64,000 nucleotides of DNA, taken from assembly GCA_002105175.1 (NCBI GenBank), contig MCGE01000014.1, positions 62,001 to 126,000 of the forward strand, given 5' to 3'. Source of the stretch: Absidia repens (Eukaryota > Mucoromycota > Mucoromycetes > Mucorales > Cunninghamellaceae). The position numbers were made by a program, and so were the translations under genes. Below the pieces are notes generated by a model. It was given only the letters and a program-made list of their open reading frames with translations, searched no databases and was not told the origin of the DNA. This document shows positions 54,198 to 64,000 of this stretch, piece after piece. Every line of letters begins with the position of its first letter. Position 1 is the first letter of the stretch.

Positions 54198-57100
54198 ATG
54201 TATTTATACAACTTGACGCTCAGCTCATCCACATCTATCAATCAAGCCATTCATGGTAATTTCTCTGGAACAAAGCAACAAGAAATCATCGTAGCACGCC
54301 AAACACGACTCGAATTGTTGAAGCCTGATACTTCTACTGGAAAATTACACACCGTCTTATCTCATGAATGTTTTGGTCTTATTCGCTCCATCGTTCCATT
54401 TAGACTCACTGGTGCTACAAAAGGTAATAATGGCAGTGAACATTAACCTGACATGGTACTTCCCGCTCTTCCTTTCACATACTAAATGACATTATCTTTA
54501 GACTATATTGTGGTAGGATCCGATTCTGGTCGTATCGTTATTCTGGAATACAATCCTATTAGAAACACCTTTGATAAAGTCCATCAAGAAACCTACGGTA
54601 AAACAGGTACACGTCGCATTGTTCCCGGTCAATACTTGGCCACTGATCCCAAAGGACGCGCGGTAATGATTGGCGCTGTGGAAAAACAAAAACTTGTGTA
54701 CATCTTGAACCGCGATTCTTCGGCCCATTTGACCATCTCCTCCCCTCTGGAAGCACACAAATCTCATACAATTCACCACGATATTGTTGGTCTGGATGTT
54801 GGCTTTGAAAACCCTATCTTTGGCTGTTTAGAAGTGGATTACTCGGAAGTCGATCAAGATGCAACGGGTGAAGCTATCAAGGAAGTGGAGAAGATGTTAA
54901 CTTACTATGAACTGGATTTGGGGCTAAACCATGTGGTGCGCAAGTGGTCCGATCCTGTCGAACGCACCGCCAATATGTTGATTCCTGTCCCTGGTGGTAC
55001 TGATGGGCCCTCAGGCGTCCTTGTCTGCTCTGAAAACCTGATCACCTACAAGCATCAAGATTTGCCTGAATTCCGCCTTCCTATCATTCGTCGTGCTCAA
55101 CCCCTCGAAGACCCTACACGCGGTATCATCATTGTCTCCTTTGCGGTCCATAAGATGAAAATCAACAAAAAAACCCAATTCTTCTTCTTGCTGCAATCTG
55201 AAGCGGGTGATATCTACAAGGTAACGATTGATCATGCCAATGGTGTGGTGCAAAACATGACCATCAAGTACTTTGACACGGTGCCTGTGGCTTCTTCGTT
55301 ATGTATTTTGAAAAGTGGGTTTTTATTTGTTGCTAGCGAATTTGGAAATCAGTAAGTAATTATCAGACAATTATGAAAAAAAAAAAAAAAATAGAGCATC
55401 ATACTTATCACGGTTGTTATTTATTCACAGTCAACAATACTCTATCGAAAATCTTGGCGATGACCCTGACGATCCTGAAATCTCTTCAGCCGATTTTATG
55501 GAAGCCGCTGACAATCAAGAAGACATACCACTTGTTTACTTTACGCCTCGACCTTTGAAGAATCTGCTGATGGTTGATGAATTAGAATCGTTGGCGCCAA
55601 TGATGGACAGCAAAGTACTCAATTTGGCTGACGAAGAATCACCTCGTATTTATGGTATTTGTGGCAATGGCGCCCGATCTACCTTCCGCATCATGAACCA
55701 AGGACTAGAAGTATCAGAATTAGCGGTCAGTGAACTACCAGGCAACCCAAGTGCTGTGTGGACAACAAAGTTACGGTTAGACGATGCTTATCAATCATAC
55801 ATTGTGGTGTCCTTTGCAAACGCGACCTTAGTGCTCTCTATTGGCGAAACGGTAGAGGAAATGGCGGATACCGGCTTTATGACAAATACACCTACCATTG
55901 CCGTACAACAATTAGGTGAAGATTCGCTTGTCCAGGTGTACCCTCATGGTGTGCGACATATTCGTGCGGACAAACGTGTCAATGAATGGCGAGTCCCTGG
56001 TGGTCAAGTGATTGTGCAAGCAGCAACCAATAATCGACAAGTGGCGGTGGCATTATCCAACAGTGAACTCATTTATTTTGAACTGGACAACATGGGACAA
56101 CTGAACGAACATCACGAACGGAAACAAATGCCAACAAATGTCGCATGTCTTGCTTTGGGTGATGTACCAGACGGACGACAACGGTATCCCCATTTGGCGG
56201 TAGGCTGTGACGATCATACAGTACGTATTCTTAGTCTGGATCCAGAATCATGTTTGGAATCTATCTCAATGCAAGCACTCCAGGGTGTGGCTTCTAGTCT
56301 TTGCATTTTGGAGATGTTTGATACCGGCTCAACAAAAGGTCATGGCACTCAGTACTTGAATATTGGTATGGCAAACGGTATATTCCTTCGTACTGCATTG
56401 GATACTGTTACTGGTCAACTGTCTGAATCTCGTACCCGCTTCCTTGGTCCTCGACCCGTCAAACTATTCAAGGTCAATACACATGGCCAACCCGCTCTCT
56501 TGGCTCTTTGTACGAAACCATGGCTAAGCTACACCTTTCAAAATCGATTACATCTCACACCTCTCAGTTACGATCCATTGGAATACGGTAGTCCTTTCTC
56601 AAGCGAACAATGCAACGAGGGAATGGTTGCTGTAGCTGGGAACACTCTTAGGTAAAGACAAAGAAAGAATTATTATTATTATTTTGCATCAGTCGATATT
56701 CACTCTTTTTTGTTCTTCTTACTTTATAGAATCTTCTCTGTCGACAAATTGGGAAACACATTCAACCAAGTTTCTATTCCTCTCAAATACACACCTCGTC
56801 AATTTGCATTGCATCACACCACACGCAGTTTTGTTGTAGTAGAAAGTGACCACGCCACTTATTCAACCGAAGAAAAATCGAAGGACCTGGCGATCAAGGT
56901 AATCAAGAGATATTTATTTGTGTGGAAAATAAGGCGACTGAACAAAAGTTTTTGTAATGTATATATCATTTTGTAGGAACAAGAAGGATTTGAAATAGAT
57001 CAAGACATGACCAATTTAGACCCAGTACAATTTGGTCACGTTAGAAACTCAAAGGGCAAATGGGCAAGTTGTATCCGATTGATTGAACCATTCCAAGGAG

Positions 57101-58307
57101 AATCCTTACAAGAAATCGAATTGGAAGAAAATGAAGCCGCTTTCAGTGTTGCAGCGGTTCAATTTGCCAGTAACCCTCATGCTGGTGATTCTATGGAACA
57201 ATTTATTGTGGTCGGCACAGGAAAGGACGTGACTTTGGCTCCTCGTGGTTGTACGTCTGGCTTTTTACGCCTGTACCGCCCTGTTCTTGCAGAAGATCAG
57301 CGACTACAATTAGAACTTATACATAAAACCCCTGTGGAGGAAGTCCCTTATGCTTTGACTAGCTTCCATGGCCGTCTCTTGGCTGGTATTGGAAAAACAC
57401 TGCGCATTTATGATGTTGGACGCAAGAAAATGTTACGGAAATGTGAAGCAAGAGTAAGTCGAAAGAAAGGAAATAGTATAAAAAAGAGGTTTAAGATATT
57501 AACTTTTTGTTTTGTTTTTTAGTGTATTCCTAATTGTATTGTCTCACTTGAAACCCAAGGCGATCGCATTGTTGTTGGTGATGTTCAAGAATCTATACAC
57601 TATGCTTTATATCAACGAACGGAAAACCGCATTGCTGTATTTGCCGACGACACAACGCCTCGATGGATGACCGCATCGACAATGATTGATTATGATACAG
57701 TCGCCGGTGGGGATAAATTCGGCAACTTTTTCGTGGATCGATTATCGCAGAAAACAAGCCAAGATATTGATGATGATACCACTGGAAATCGCATATTTTA
57801 TGAAAAGGGATATTTGAATGGTGCTCCAAACAAGGTAATGAATGAATGAGTCCATGATGCAATCAGGATTGGCATGCGAATTTGATGACTAATGATTTGT
57901 GCTTTCCTCTCCCATAGCTTCGCAACATTTGTAATTATTTTACTGGTGATATAATTACATCGATTCATCGTACAACATTGATCTCAGGTGGCCGAGAAAT
58001 TTTATTGACAAGTACGCTATTGGGAACCATTGGTATGTATGTACCCTTTGTGGCCAAAGAAGATGTCGAATTCTTCCAAATGTTAGAAATGCATATGCGA
58101 TCAGAAGCACCACCATTGGCTGGACGTGACCATCTCAGCTACCGAAGTTATTATATCCCTGTCAAATCTGTTGTCGATGGTGATCTTTGTGAACAATTCA
58201 ATACTCTTCCTGCTGAAAAACGACGAATGATTGCTGAAGAACTGGATAGGACTGTGGGTGAAGTACAAAAGAAAATTGAAGATATGCGGGTACGATCTGG
58301 ATTCTAA
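54198..58307 (+). CDS. Splicing factor 3B subunit 3 (SF3b130/Rse1)
   Basis: U2 snRNP SF3b component with three WD40-like beta-propellers, of the CPSF1/DDB1 family. Seven exons (54198-54423, 54502-55351, 55431-56651, 56730-56898, 56977-57453, 57523-57834, 57918-58307) give 1214 aa, against about 1217 for human SF3B3. The start [20 protein letters not shown], then [70 protein letters not shown] and [13 protein letters not shown] are SF3B3-specific. The last exon has [13 protein letters not shown] and [12 protein letters not shown]; the end is a short helix. AATAAA follows at 58480-58485. Confidence 0.96.
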
Positions 58308-58479
58308 AATGTGATGTGCTTGGTGTCCTCCCTCTTTTGAGTACATGCTGTCTCCGGAGTTAGAATAGCTTTTTTTTTTTTGTCATGCGCCCTTCCCCCC
58401 CCCTTTTTTTTTTGTTATATATTCTTATTTCTTTTCCCCTTTCCCCATCCGTTGTCTTTACCCCTCTACACTTCACTAT

Positions 58480-58485
58480 AATAAA
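58480..58485 (+). terminator. AATAAA poly(A) signal of SF3B3
   Basis: CACTATAATAAAAAATTGCG lies 173 bp after the SF3B3 stop and before the dipeptidase remnant. Confidence 0.5.
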
Positions 58486-58589
58486 AAATTGCGTTGGCAT
58501 GAAAATTTGGTCTTTGTTATGTTGCCAGTATCTGTTGCCCAGGGCTATGAGCAACTAGTGATGCAACTCAATTCTTCTCCAAGTCTTGG

Positions 58590-59538
58590 CCATGCTCATA
58601 AGCTGTCGAGTTGACATCCCTTGATTGATACCCACAATGACTTTGCAATGTAAGTTCAAAAAAAAAAAAAAAATGAGAGAATCCCACGTCAAGTCACCTA
58701 ATATTTTTATTTTATCATTACTAGATTGTTAGCATTTATCAAAGAGGGAAAGCTCAATCATTTCGAACTGCACCATGTCAATAATAGTCACACAGACATC
58801 AGTCGCATACTCAAGGGACATTTGACGGGTCAATTCTGGAGTCTCTACTCGAAATGTGAATGGACGGACAACAATCAGGTACTGAATGCTCTAGAATCCA
58901 TCGGCAGCATCAAACGGATGATCCGACGATATCCCACGACTCTTCAACTGGTAATTTACAGCTGAACAATTCGAAGAGGCGTATCGAAGTCAACATGTCG
59001 CGTCGATGATTGGTATAGAAGGCGGACAAATGATTGGTAACTCAATGGCTGCCTTACGAACGTTTTATGATCTTGGCGTACGATATATGGCCGTAAGTAC
59101 AGTTTACGAAAAAAAAAAAATGTTGACTTCCCTGTGACATATTGCTCAACTCTTTTCACTGTAGGTCCTATCACGTTTGGCGCCATCCTCTGAAGTCGAC
59201 GGGATGGTGATGGTAAATTTTTACGATATGTTTGTGGCATGCGGTACCGATGCCACGTTATTTGATGTGGCCGATCATATTGATCATATTGGCAAGGTGA
59301 CTGGACGCGACAAAGTTGGTATAGGTTCAGACTACAATGGTATCCAGATCACACCTACAGGTAGGATATGTCAAAATATCCAGATTTGTTTGCTGATCTC
59401 ATGGACCGCGGATGGACTGATGATGAACTGGTGGGTCTGGCTGGCAGGAACTTACTACGTGTGTGAAAAGTCGTGGAGCATGCCCGTGATGCTTTACAAC
59501 ATGTATTACCTTCTGAAGACCGCTTGAATGATTTTTAG
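58590..59538 (+). pseudogene. Decayed membrane (M19/renal) dipeptidase
   Basis: Recognisable pieces in order: LIDTHNDFA (metal-binding HxD), SHTDISRILKGHLTGQFWSL, RMIRRYP, VASMIGIEGGQMIGNSM, LRTFYDLGVRYM, DGMVMVNFYDMF, VADHIDHIGKVTGRDKVGIG then SDYNGI, and [20 protein letters not shown] then GRNLLRV. Breaks: an in-frame TGA at 58612-58614; a frame change at about 58951-58965; loss of about 100 residues, including the central HxxxH region, at the 59093-59164 intron; another frame change near 59360; and a TGA at 59464-59466 where the family has Trp. Two old intron sites remain. No intact copy lies in the window. Confidence 0.85.
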
Positions 59539-59639
59539 ATTCCTTGTTGGTGGATAGTTTGTACAACCTTAGTAATCGCACCGTAGTTGTAGTTTATCTT
59601 GTTTATATCGTAGTTTAGTTACTTTTTTATTTTCTGTTT

Positions 59640-60340
59640 TGTAATAAATAAACTTTCTCCGGCATCTTGCTGGAACGTTTTATGAATTCAAATATTTGTA
59701 TCAAAATGCTCCTTGAAGACCTCCTCCTCCTCCCTGAGCCATATCTGATTTTCAAAAACAGTTGCGAAAAATAATGGGATTACTACTACGACTTTTTTCT
59801 TTTTTACGTTTACAATGCATTCCTCTACCCTACACTATACCAAACCATACAATACTCTATGACTTTGATTCTACTACTGCGTATTCTTTTTTATTTTTTA
59901 TTATTTTAATAAAATGGATTATTTTATATACAACGTTGTTATAAGCGAAGTGATTATATTCTCTTTGTTATTTGGAACTTTTAGTAGGTAGCGATATATC
60001 AAACTAAACATGAAATAAAAGCGAGTCGGGTATGCACAGTAAGTCCAGTCTGGTGGAGGCAACGCTAACCGCACAGTCTCAGTTGATGAATATGAATGTT
60101 TCGAGCGCAAATACAGCCACATTTCATATTTACTGACCCTAAGACTTAATTCATCGCTTGGGGAGGAGAATGACTTTCTAATGTCAGAAAAAGGTTGTTT
60201 GGTGTAATAGTTCATATGTATGGTGGGGCGATTCTTGAAAAGAAGGAGCTAATTATGACACAGGTGATAGCCAGAAAGTAGGGGAAAATGATCTACTGTA
60301 CTGTACAGTAAATTGCTGTGTAGCAGATGCTACACTCATA
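59640..60340. other. Spacer
   Basis: No gene seen. AATAAA-like strings follow the pseudogene (59642-59652). A short perfect palindrome TACTGTACAGTA is present at about 60301-60312. Confidence 0.4.
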
Positions 60341-61260
60341 GCACAACCTAAATTCATTAATTATAAATGGTCATATTGAGTGAAGCAGGAAGTAAGGTGA
60401 ATATTAGGGCACACATAAAAAGCAACTGCAATAACAACTTCGCTCACTATAGAACGAGTTAGAGAATAATTAAGAAAAAGGCATATTTTATTGAAGCATA
60501 TTGGTAGATAGTAAAGCTAAAGACGAGAGGTTTATTGGAACAAGGGATTTAGTGGAAGGATCTATTGAAGGAAACATGGACGAGACTGATGGGAGCACTG
60601 AAGAATGACCAACACTAATCTAAAGGAACAATTGTAAAATGGGAGCTAAATAGGTAGTATAATGCAATACAAGTAATGAACAAAGACTAGAACGATATAT
60701 TTTCTTGAAGTACAACCCCAGTCAACTTTAATCAAAAAAGGGTGCTGGTAGTAAAAAATGGATCTATTACACAAGACATGAGAAAAACTAATGGGACATT
60801 TCTCTCTGAAGCAAGTAAAAAGAGAAATATTTTATTCAGACGCTAATACAAACTATGGACAAACTAAAATAATAAAAGACTCTAAGAAGCCAACTAATGG
60901 TGATTCTAAATCCTGGATCTAAAATGAAAGGGTTTCCCCATGCATCTTAAAATCCCTGAGCTGAAACCCCTTCTAAACTAATCCTGACACTACTATAAGA
61001 TCACCATAATCTCATAGAAGTTAATATAGTGGAAGAAAAAAAAAAAAGAAGAAAAAAAAAAAGAATTGAAAGGAAAGAGAAAATAAATATTCACGTGGGC
61101 GGGTTTTAAAAAGCAAAACAAAGGTTCCAGAAAATTTGCCACCCAGCATGGCTATACATATAGAATTAATGATACTGTATTATCCACAATAGCGATGTGG
61201 TATTGTTTTCCGGTAGATATCGTTATTGTGGGTTTCTACTTAGTCAACTTGAGCCTTTGC
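60340..61260 (-). repeat. Dispersed CACGTG repeat, copy J (reverse, unpaired)
   Basis: The core CACGTGGGCGGGTTTT is at 61092-61107. The blocks TCCTGGATCTAAAATGAAAG, GGGTTTCCCCATGCATC, CCTGAGCTGAAACCCCTTC and CTAATCCTGACACTA are well kept. Inward are TGACCAACACTAATCTAAAGG and the sub-blocks with TTTATTGAAGCATATTGG. Outside the core lies the inverted pair at 61184-61231 also seen beside copy C. Confidence 0.82.
61184..61231. repeat. Subterminal inverted repeat outside copy J core
   Basis: CCACAATAGCGAT (61184-61196) and ATCGTTATTGTGG (61219-61231) are reverse complements with one mismatch over 13 bp. Confidence 0.65.
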
Positions 61261-61523
61261 AGGGTCCGGGGGGAGGTTTCCTGTCAAACAAGACATCCCT
61301 TCCTGTCCTACTACTAGCCACCTAGCACAAACACATCCATACACGATAGAAAACAAAAGACAAAAAAAAAAAGACACAATACTATTGAACAAATTACAAA
61401 ATTAGCTGTTGTTTTTTATTGACAGGATAACAAAAAACTAAACTAAACAACACCTATAACTAAATCTTGTTGATGGAACGGTATTTTCCTTTCTTGACAG
61501 TAAAAAAATAATAGGTTCAAATA

Positions 61524-63844
61524 TCATGGTGTTGCAACATCGTCTTCTTCCATCAAAGGTTCCATTGTTGAAAGTTGCGAGGATGATTTTGAAGGAGTAA
61601 TGGGGTGCTGTTGTTTTTGAGATGAAGAAGAGGAGGAAGACCGAGACAAAAGTTCGCTATTGCTCGTGTGGGTATCTACTGGTATACTGGATGATGCAAC
61701 TGCGGTAGGGAGAGCTCGATGTGACTGGTAGAGCGAGGATGACGATGAAAATGATGAAGAGGATGAAGAATCGGTGACAAGGGAGGAGGAGGATGGACGA
61801 TGAGATGATCGATTTTTTGTCGTAGTGGAGGTACTTGCCAAGGATTCACTGAGACTACTGTGTGCATATCGAAGAGTGTAAAAGTAATCAAGCGATGACT
61901 TCATAAACATAAAAGTAAATAAAAGTAATCAGTTGTATAAATAAGGTATATACAATATGTGCAATAAACAAAGGAGGGGGAGTGGGTGGGAAAGTTACCT
62001 TTAGCCGTTGTGATACATCATTTTCGCTTGTTGTCAAAAGACCACTACTCGACGTTGGATTCCACATCGTACTGTCGCAGTGAATATTGTTTTCTGTTAC
62101 GGCTGTTGTAGCATTCGTCAGATCTGACATTCTAGTATCTTGAAAGAGTTTGAGATCGGGCTTCTCATTGATGAACTGCATAAATTTTTCAAGGCCATTG
62201 TTTTGTTTCATCTGAACGAAATAAAAGGGTATGTTAATGCCATATAAAGCTAGTCTTTTTTTTTGTTTTGGAAATAAATGTATCTTACCATATAGTTGAT
62301 TTCTCTGGTAGACTTTGTTGGGCATTTTTCGACGGAATTTCGTCTTGACAGAGAGGTTTTGGTTTTGTGCCTTTCAAAGCTTGATAAGAATTCATGTTTT
62401 GTTGAAGAAGAGTCATAATGGATGGTGGATGATTTTGACTTTTCAACGATTGGTGTAAAACCAAAAGTGGTATCGGTATTGGTGGTGGTAGTGGTGGCTA
62501 TCAATTGGAATACATTTTTTGAGTTTCTAGGGCTGTATCAAATTATATATCAATATATTTTTTCATCATATATTACATGTAGACAAAGTTGGTATTGGTG
62601 ACAAAGATGGTGATTTAAAGGGAGATATACATAATGGTGGTGCACGTCTTGATAAATTGCTGCATGACCCGGTATATGCGTCTTGTCCTATTCTTGCATT
62701 CTAAAATAAAATAAAACGAGGTCAATGGTTATATTTTGCATAAAAAAAATCATTTTTTATAATTACCAACATTGATAATCCATATTGATGTAGTATTGGA
62801 CTGGACTGTGACCTGAATATTGTTGCTTGTGGTTGAGGATGTGTATTGAGGTTTCTATTTGAAGAGGTAATGGTGATATTTTGGTTTGTGTCGATTCCAG
62901 AATAGTCGTATGTATCATCCATGGAAAACGGTATTCGATAATGCACTTTGAGTTGAAGTATCCTGTTAAACAAACCGTCACCCATGCATAAACGTATTAG
63001 TACCAAAGTCCACATATGTACACCATATCTTTTTTTTTTCTATACCCGATAGGTGTTGGTATTTCCGAGAATTCATATATTGAAGACTGTTTTCGACAAT
63101 CACCTACTACAACTGGGTGATCTACGTATTACCAAGAAGAAAAGAAGAAAAATGTAACGTTAGTAAATTGGACAGATAAATCGGTTTTGTGTGCTTACCT
63201 GGAGGTAGTTCGTTATCCAAATAGGGGTGAATACTTGTCGCTATTCGATAGCATAAGCTAAAAGAACTCTCTTCTCGTAACCGTTGATAGAGTGAGAATC
63301 CGGGAAGTAGTCGGGCCAAAGAATGCAAAGCACGAAAAAAGATGAAGGATAGCTTGTAAAAACTTGGAAGATCAAAATAATTGGAATAAGTTGATTTTCT
63401 ATTTGTAAAAATAAAAAAGGTAAGTAATATATTATGACGGTTATATTTCCGTGCTTACTTGCAAAACAGAGACCAAGACTCTAGAATAATGCATTTCCTA
63501 TCCGGTGCCTTGTACCACCTGTGTTGATGGATATAATCCCCCATGATTTCACGAGTATCAGCCTGAGAAAGGTGTGTTGTATCCAGATAGATATGTATTA
63601 CTAGAGTAGTTGGTGGATTGTTGATTGATAACGGGTAATCAATATTGGAGTGCCAAGGGAATAGTTCATCTTTGAGTGACATCATGTCAGCCATTGCCAA
63701 ATTAAACTGTAATACAGTTAAATAAATATATTAGTCGTTTAAATTTGCATTTTGAAGGAATCTAATTACCCAATTGTTCATTCGTGTACTTGTTGTTGAT
63801 CGCCGTGATTGGATAACAATGAGTGCCGTCTTAGTGTAAAAATT
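61524..63844 (-). CDS. ATG13: Autophagy protein Atg13 (5' end beyond window)
   Basis: Regulatory subunit of the Atg1 kinase complex. Nine exons seen: 63844-63770, 63706-63459, 63398-63199, 63121-63046, 62962-62767, 62700-62577, 62497-62289, 62211-61999, 61898-61524. The HORMA domain is clear: NFYTKTALIVIQSRR, WFNLAMADMMSLKDELFPWH, LVIHIYLDTTHLSQAD, RKCIILESWSLFC, LPSFYKLSFIFFRALHSLAR, LLPGFSLYQRLR and IYEFSEIPTPIG. After it comes a Ser/Thr/Asn-rich disordered tail with the Atg1- and Atg17-binding segments expected there, and a Ser-rich end before a stop at 61524. The start codon and first residues lie past 64000 or in an upstream exon; the exon at 63844 begins in phase 0. Tail exon choices (62577-61524) are less certain. 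Confidence 0.88.
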
Positions 63845-63852
63845 CTAGTTCA

Positions 63853-63875
63853 AAAAAAAAAAAAAAAAAAAAAGT
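63853..63875 (+). repeat. Poly(A) run in ATG13 5' intron
   Basis: About 23 A residues in the intron upstream of the first visible ATG13 exon. Confidence 0.7.
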
Positions 63876-64000
63876 CAGTTTCATTCCATGTATTGTGACA
63901 CATACACACACTTCATCCTTCTCCCTCGCCCCAACCAGTCCCGCATCCCCAATACAGAGAACCATCATGACATCGTGTTTATCATGATGATGCCACGATC

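Overview
This is an AT-rich, intron-dense eukaryotic window that looks like a zygomycete-type fungus (Mucoromycota, probably Mucorales). I joined about 93 introns by hand across 15 genes. Almost all are 40-130 bp with GTAAGT-like donors. The gene set is fungal (ENA-type P-type ATPase, ATG13, Red1-like zinc finger, GPI-type secreted protein, kelch membrane protein), but it also includes FANCJ and CFAP20, which most Dikarya lack. No species can be named from the sequence alone. Homology calls rest on recognising family motifs by eye; no search was run.

Layout. 1-1.1 kb: tail of a dispersed repeat plus a TATA-driven micro-ORF. 1.1-3.1 kb: divergent COQ7 (-) and CFAP20 (+). 3.7-14.4 kb: a genome-maintenance/RNA cluster of FANCJ helicase (-, 29 exons), CDC45 (-, 11 exons) and a Red1/ZFC3H1-type zinc-finger protein (+), with only 82-165 bp between genes. 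14.4-19.5 kb: gene-poor, with two inverted copies of the dispersed repeat. 19.5-28.2 kb: intronless DUF2828/vWA protein (+), cysteine-rich GPI-type protein (-), a 46-aa membrane protein (+), an orphan methyltransferase (-) and a FYVE protein (-). 28.2-32.1 kb: repeat-bearing spacer. 32.2-35.9 kb: ENA-type cation ATPase (+). 35.9-39.5 kb: a second inverted repeat pair. 39.5-46.4 kb: peroxisomal Lon ending in the PTS1 tripeptide SRL (-), ATP synthase subunit g (-), a 76-aa mitochondrial-looking protein (+) and a DUF89/ARMT1 phosphatase (+). 46.4-50 kb: repeats, including a triplicated GC-rich motif. 50-58.3 kb: kelch membrane protein (-) and SF3B3/Rse1 (+). 58.6-59.5 kb: a decayed M19 dipeptidase pseudogene. 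59.5-61.5 kb: another repeat copy. 61.5-64 kb: ATG13 (-), cut by the window end.

Most unusual content. A dispersed non-coding repeat occurs ten times. It carries a CCGCCCACGTGA-like core and, about 150 bp inward, a segment that can fold into a hairpin. It often occurs as inverted pairs, which look like 2-2.7 kb foldback elements with no coding capacity. I do not recognise the family. Several small systems are also unexplained: an orphan C-terminal exon, the 46-aa and 76-aa membrane proteins, and the methyltransferase.

The genes do not form one pathway. Local functional themes are DNA replication/repair (FANCJ, CDC45), mitochondria (COQ7, Atp20, 76-aa protein) and membrane/lipid/autophagy (FYVE, ATG13, peroxisomal Lon).
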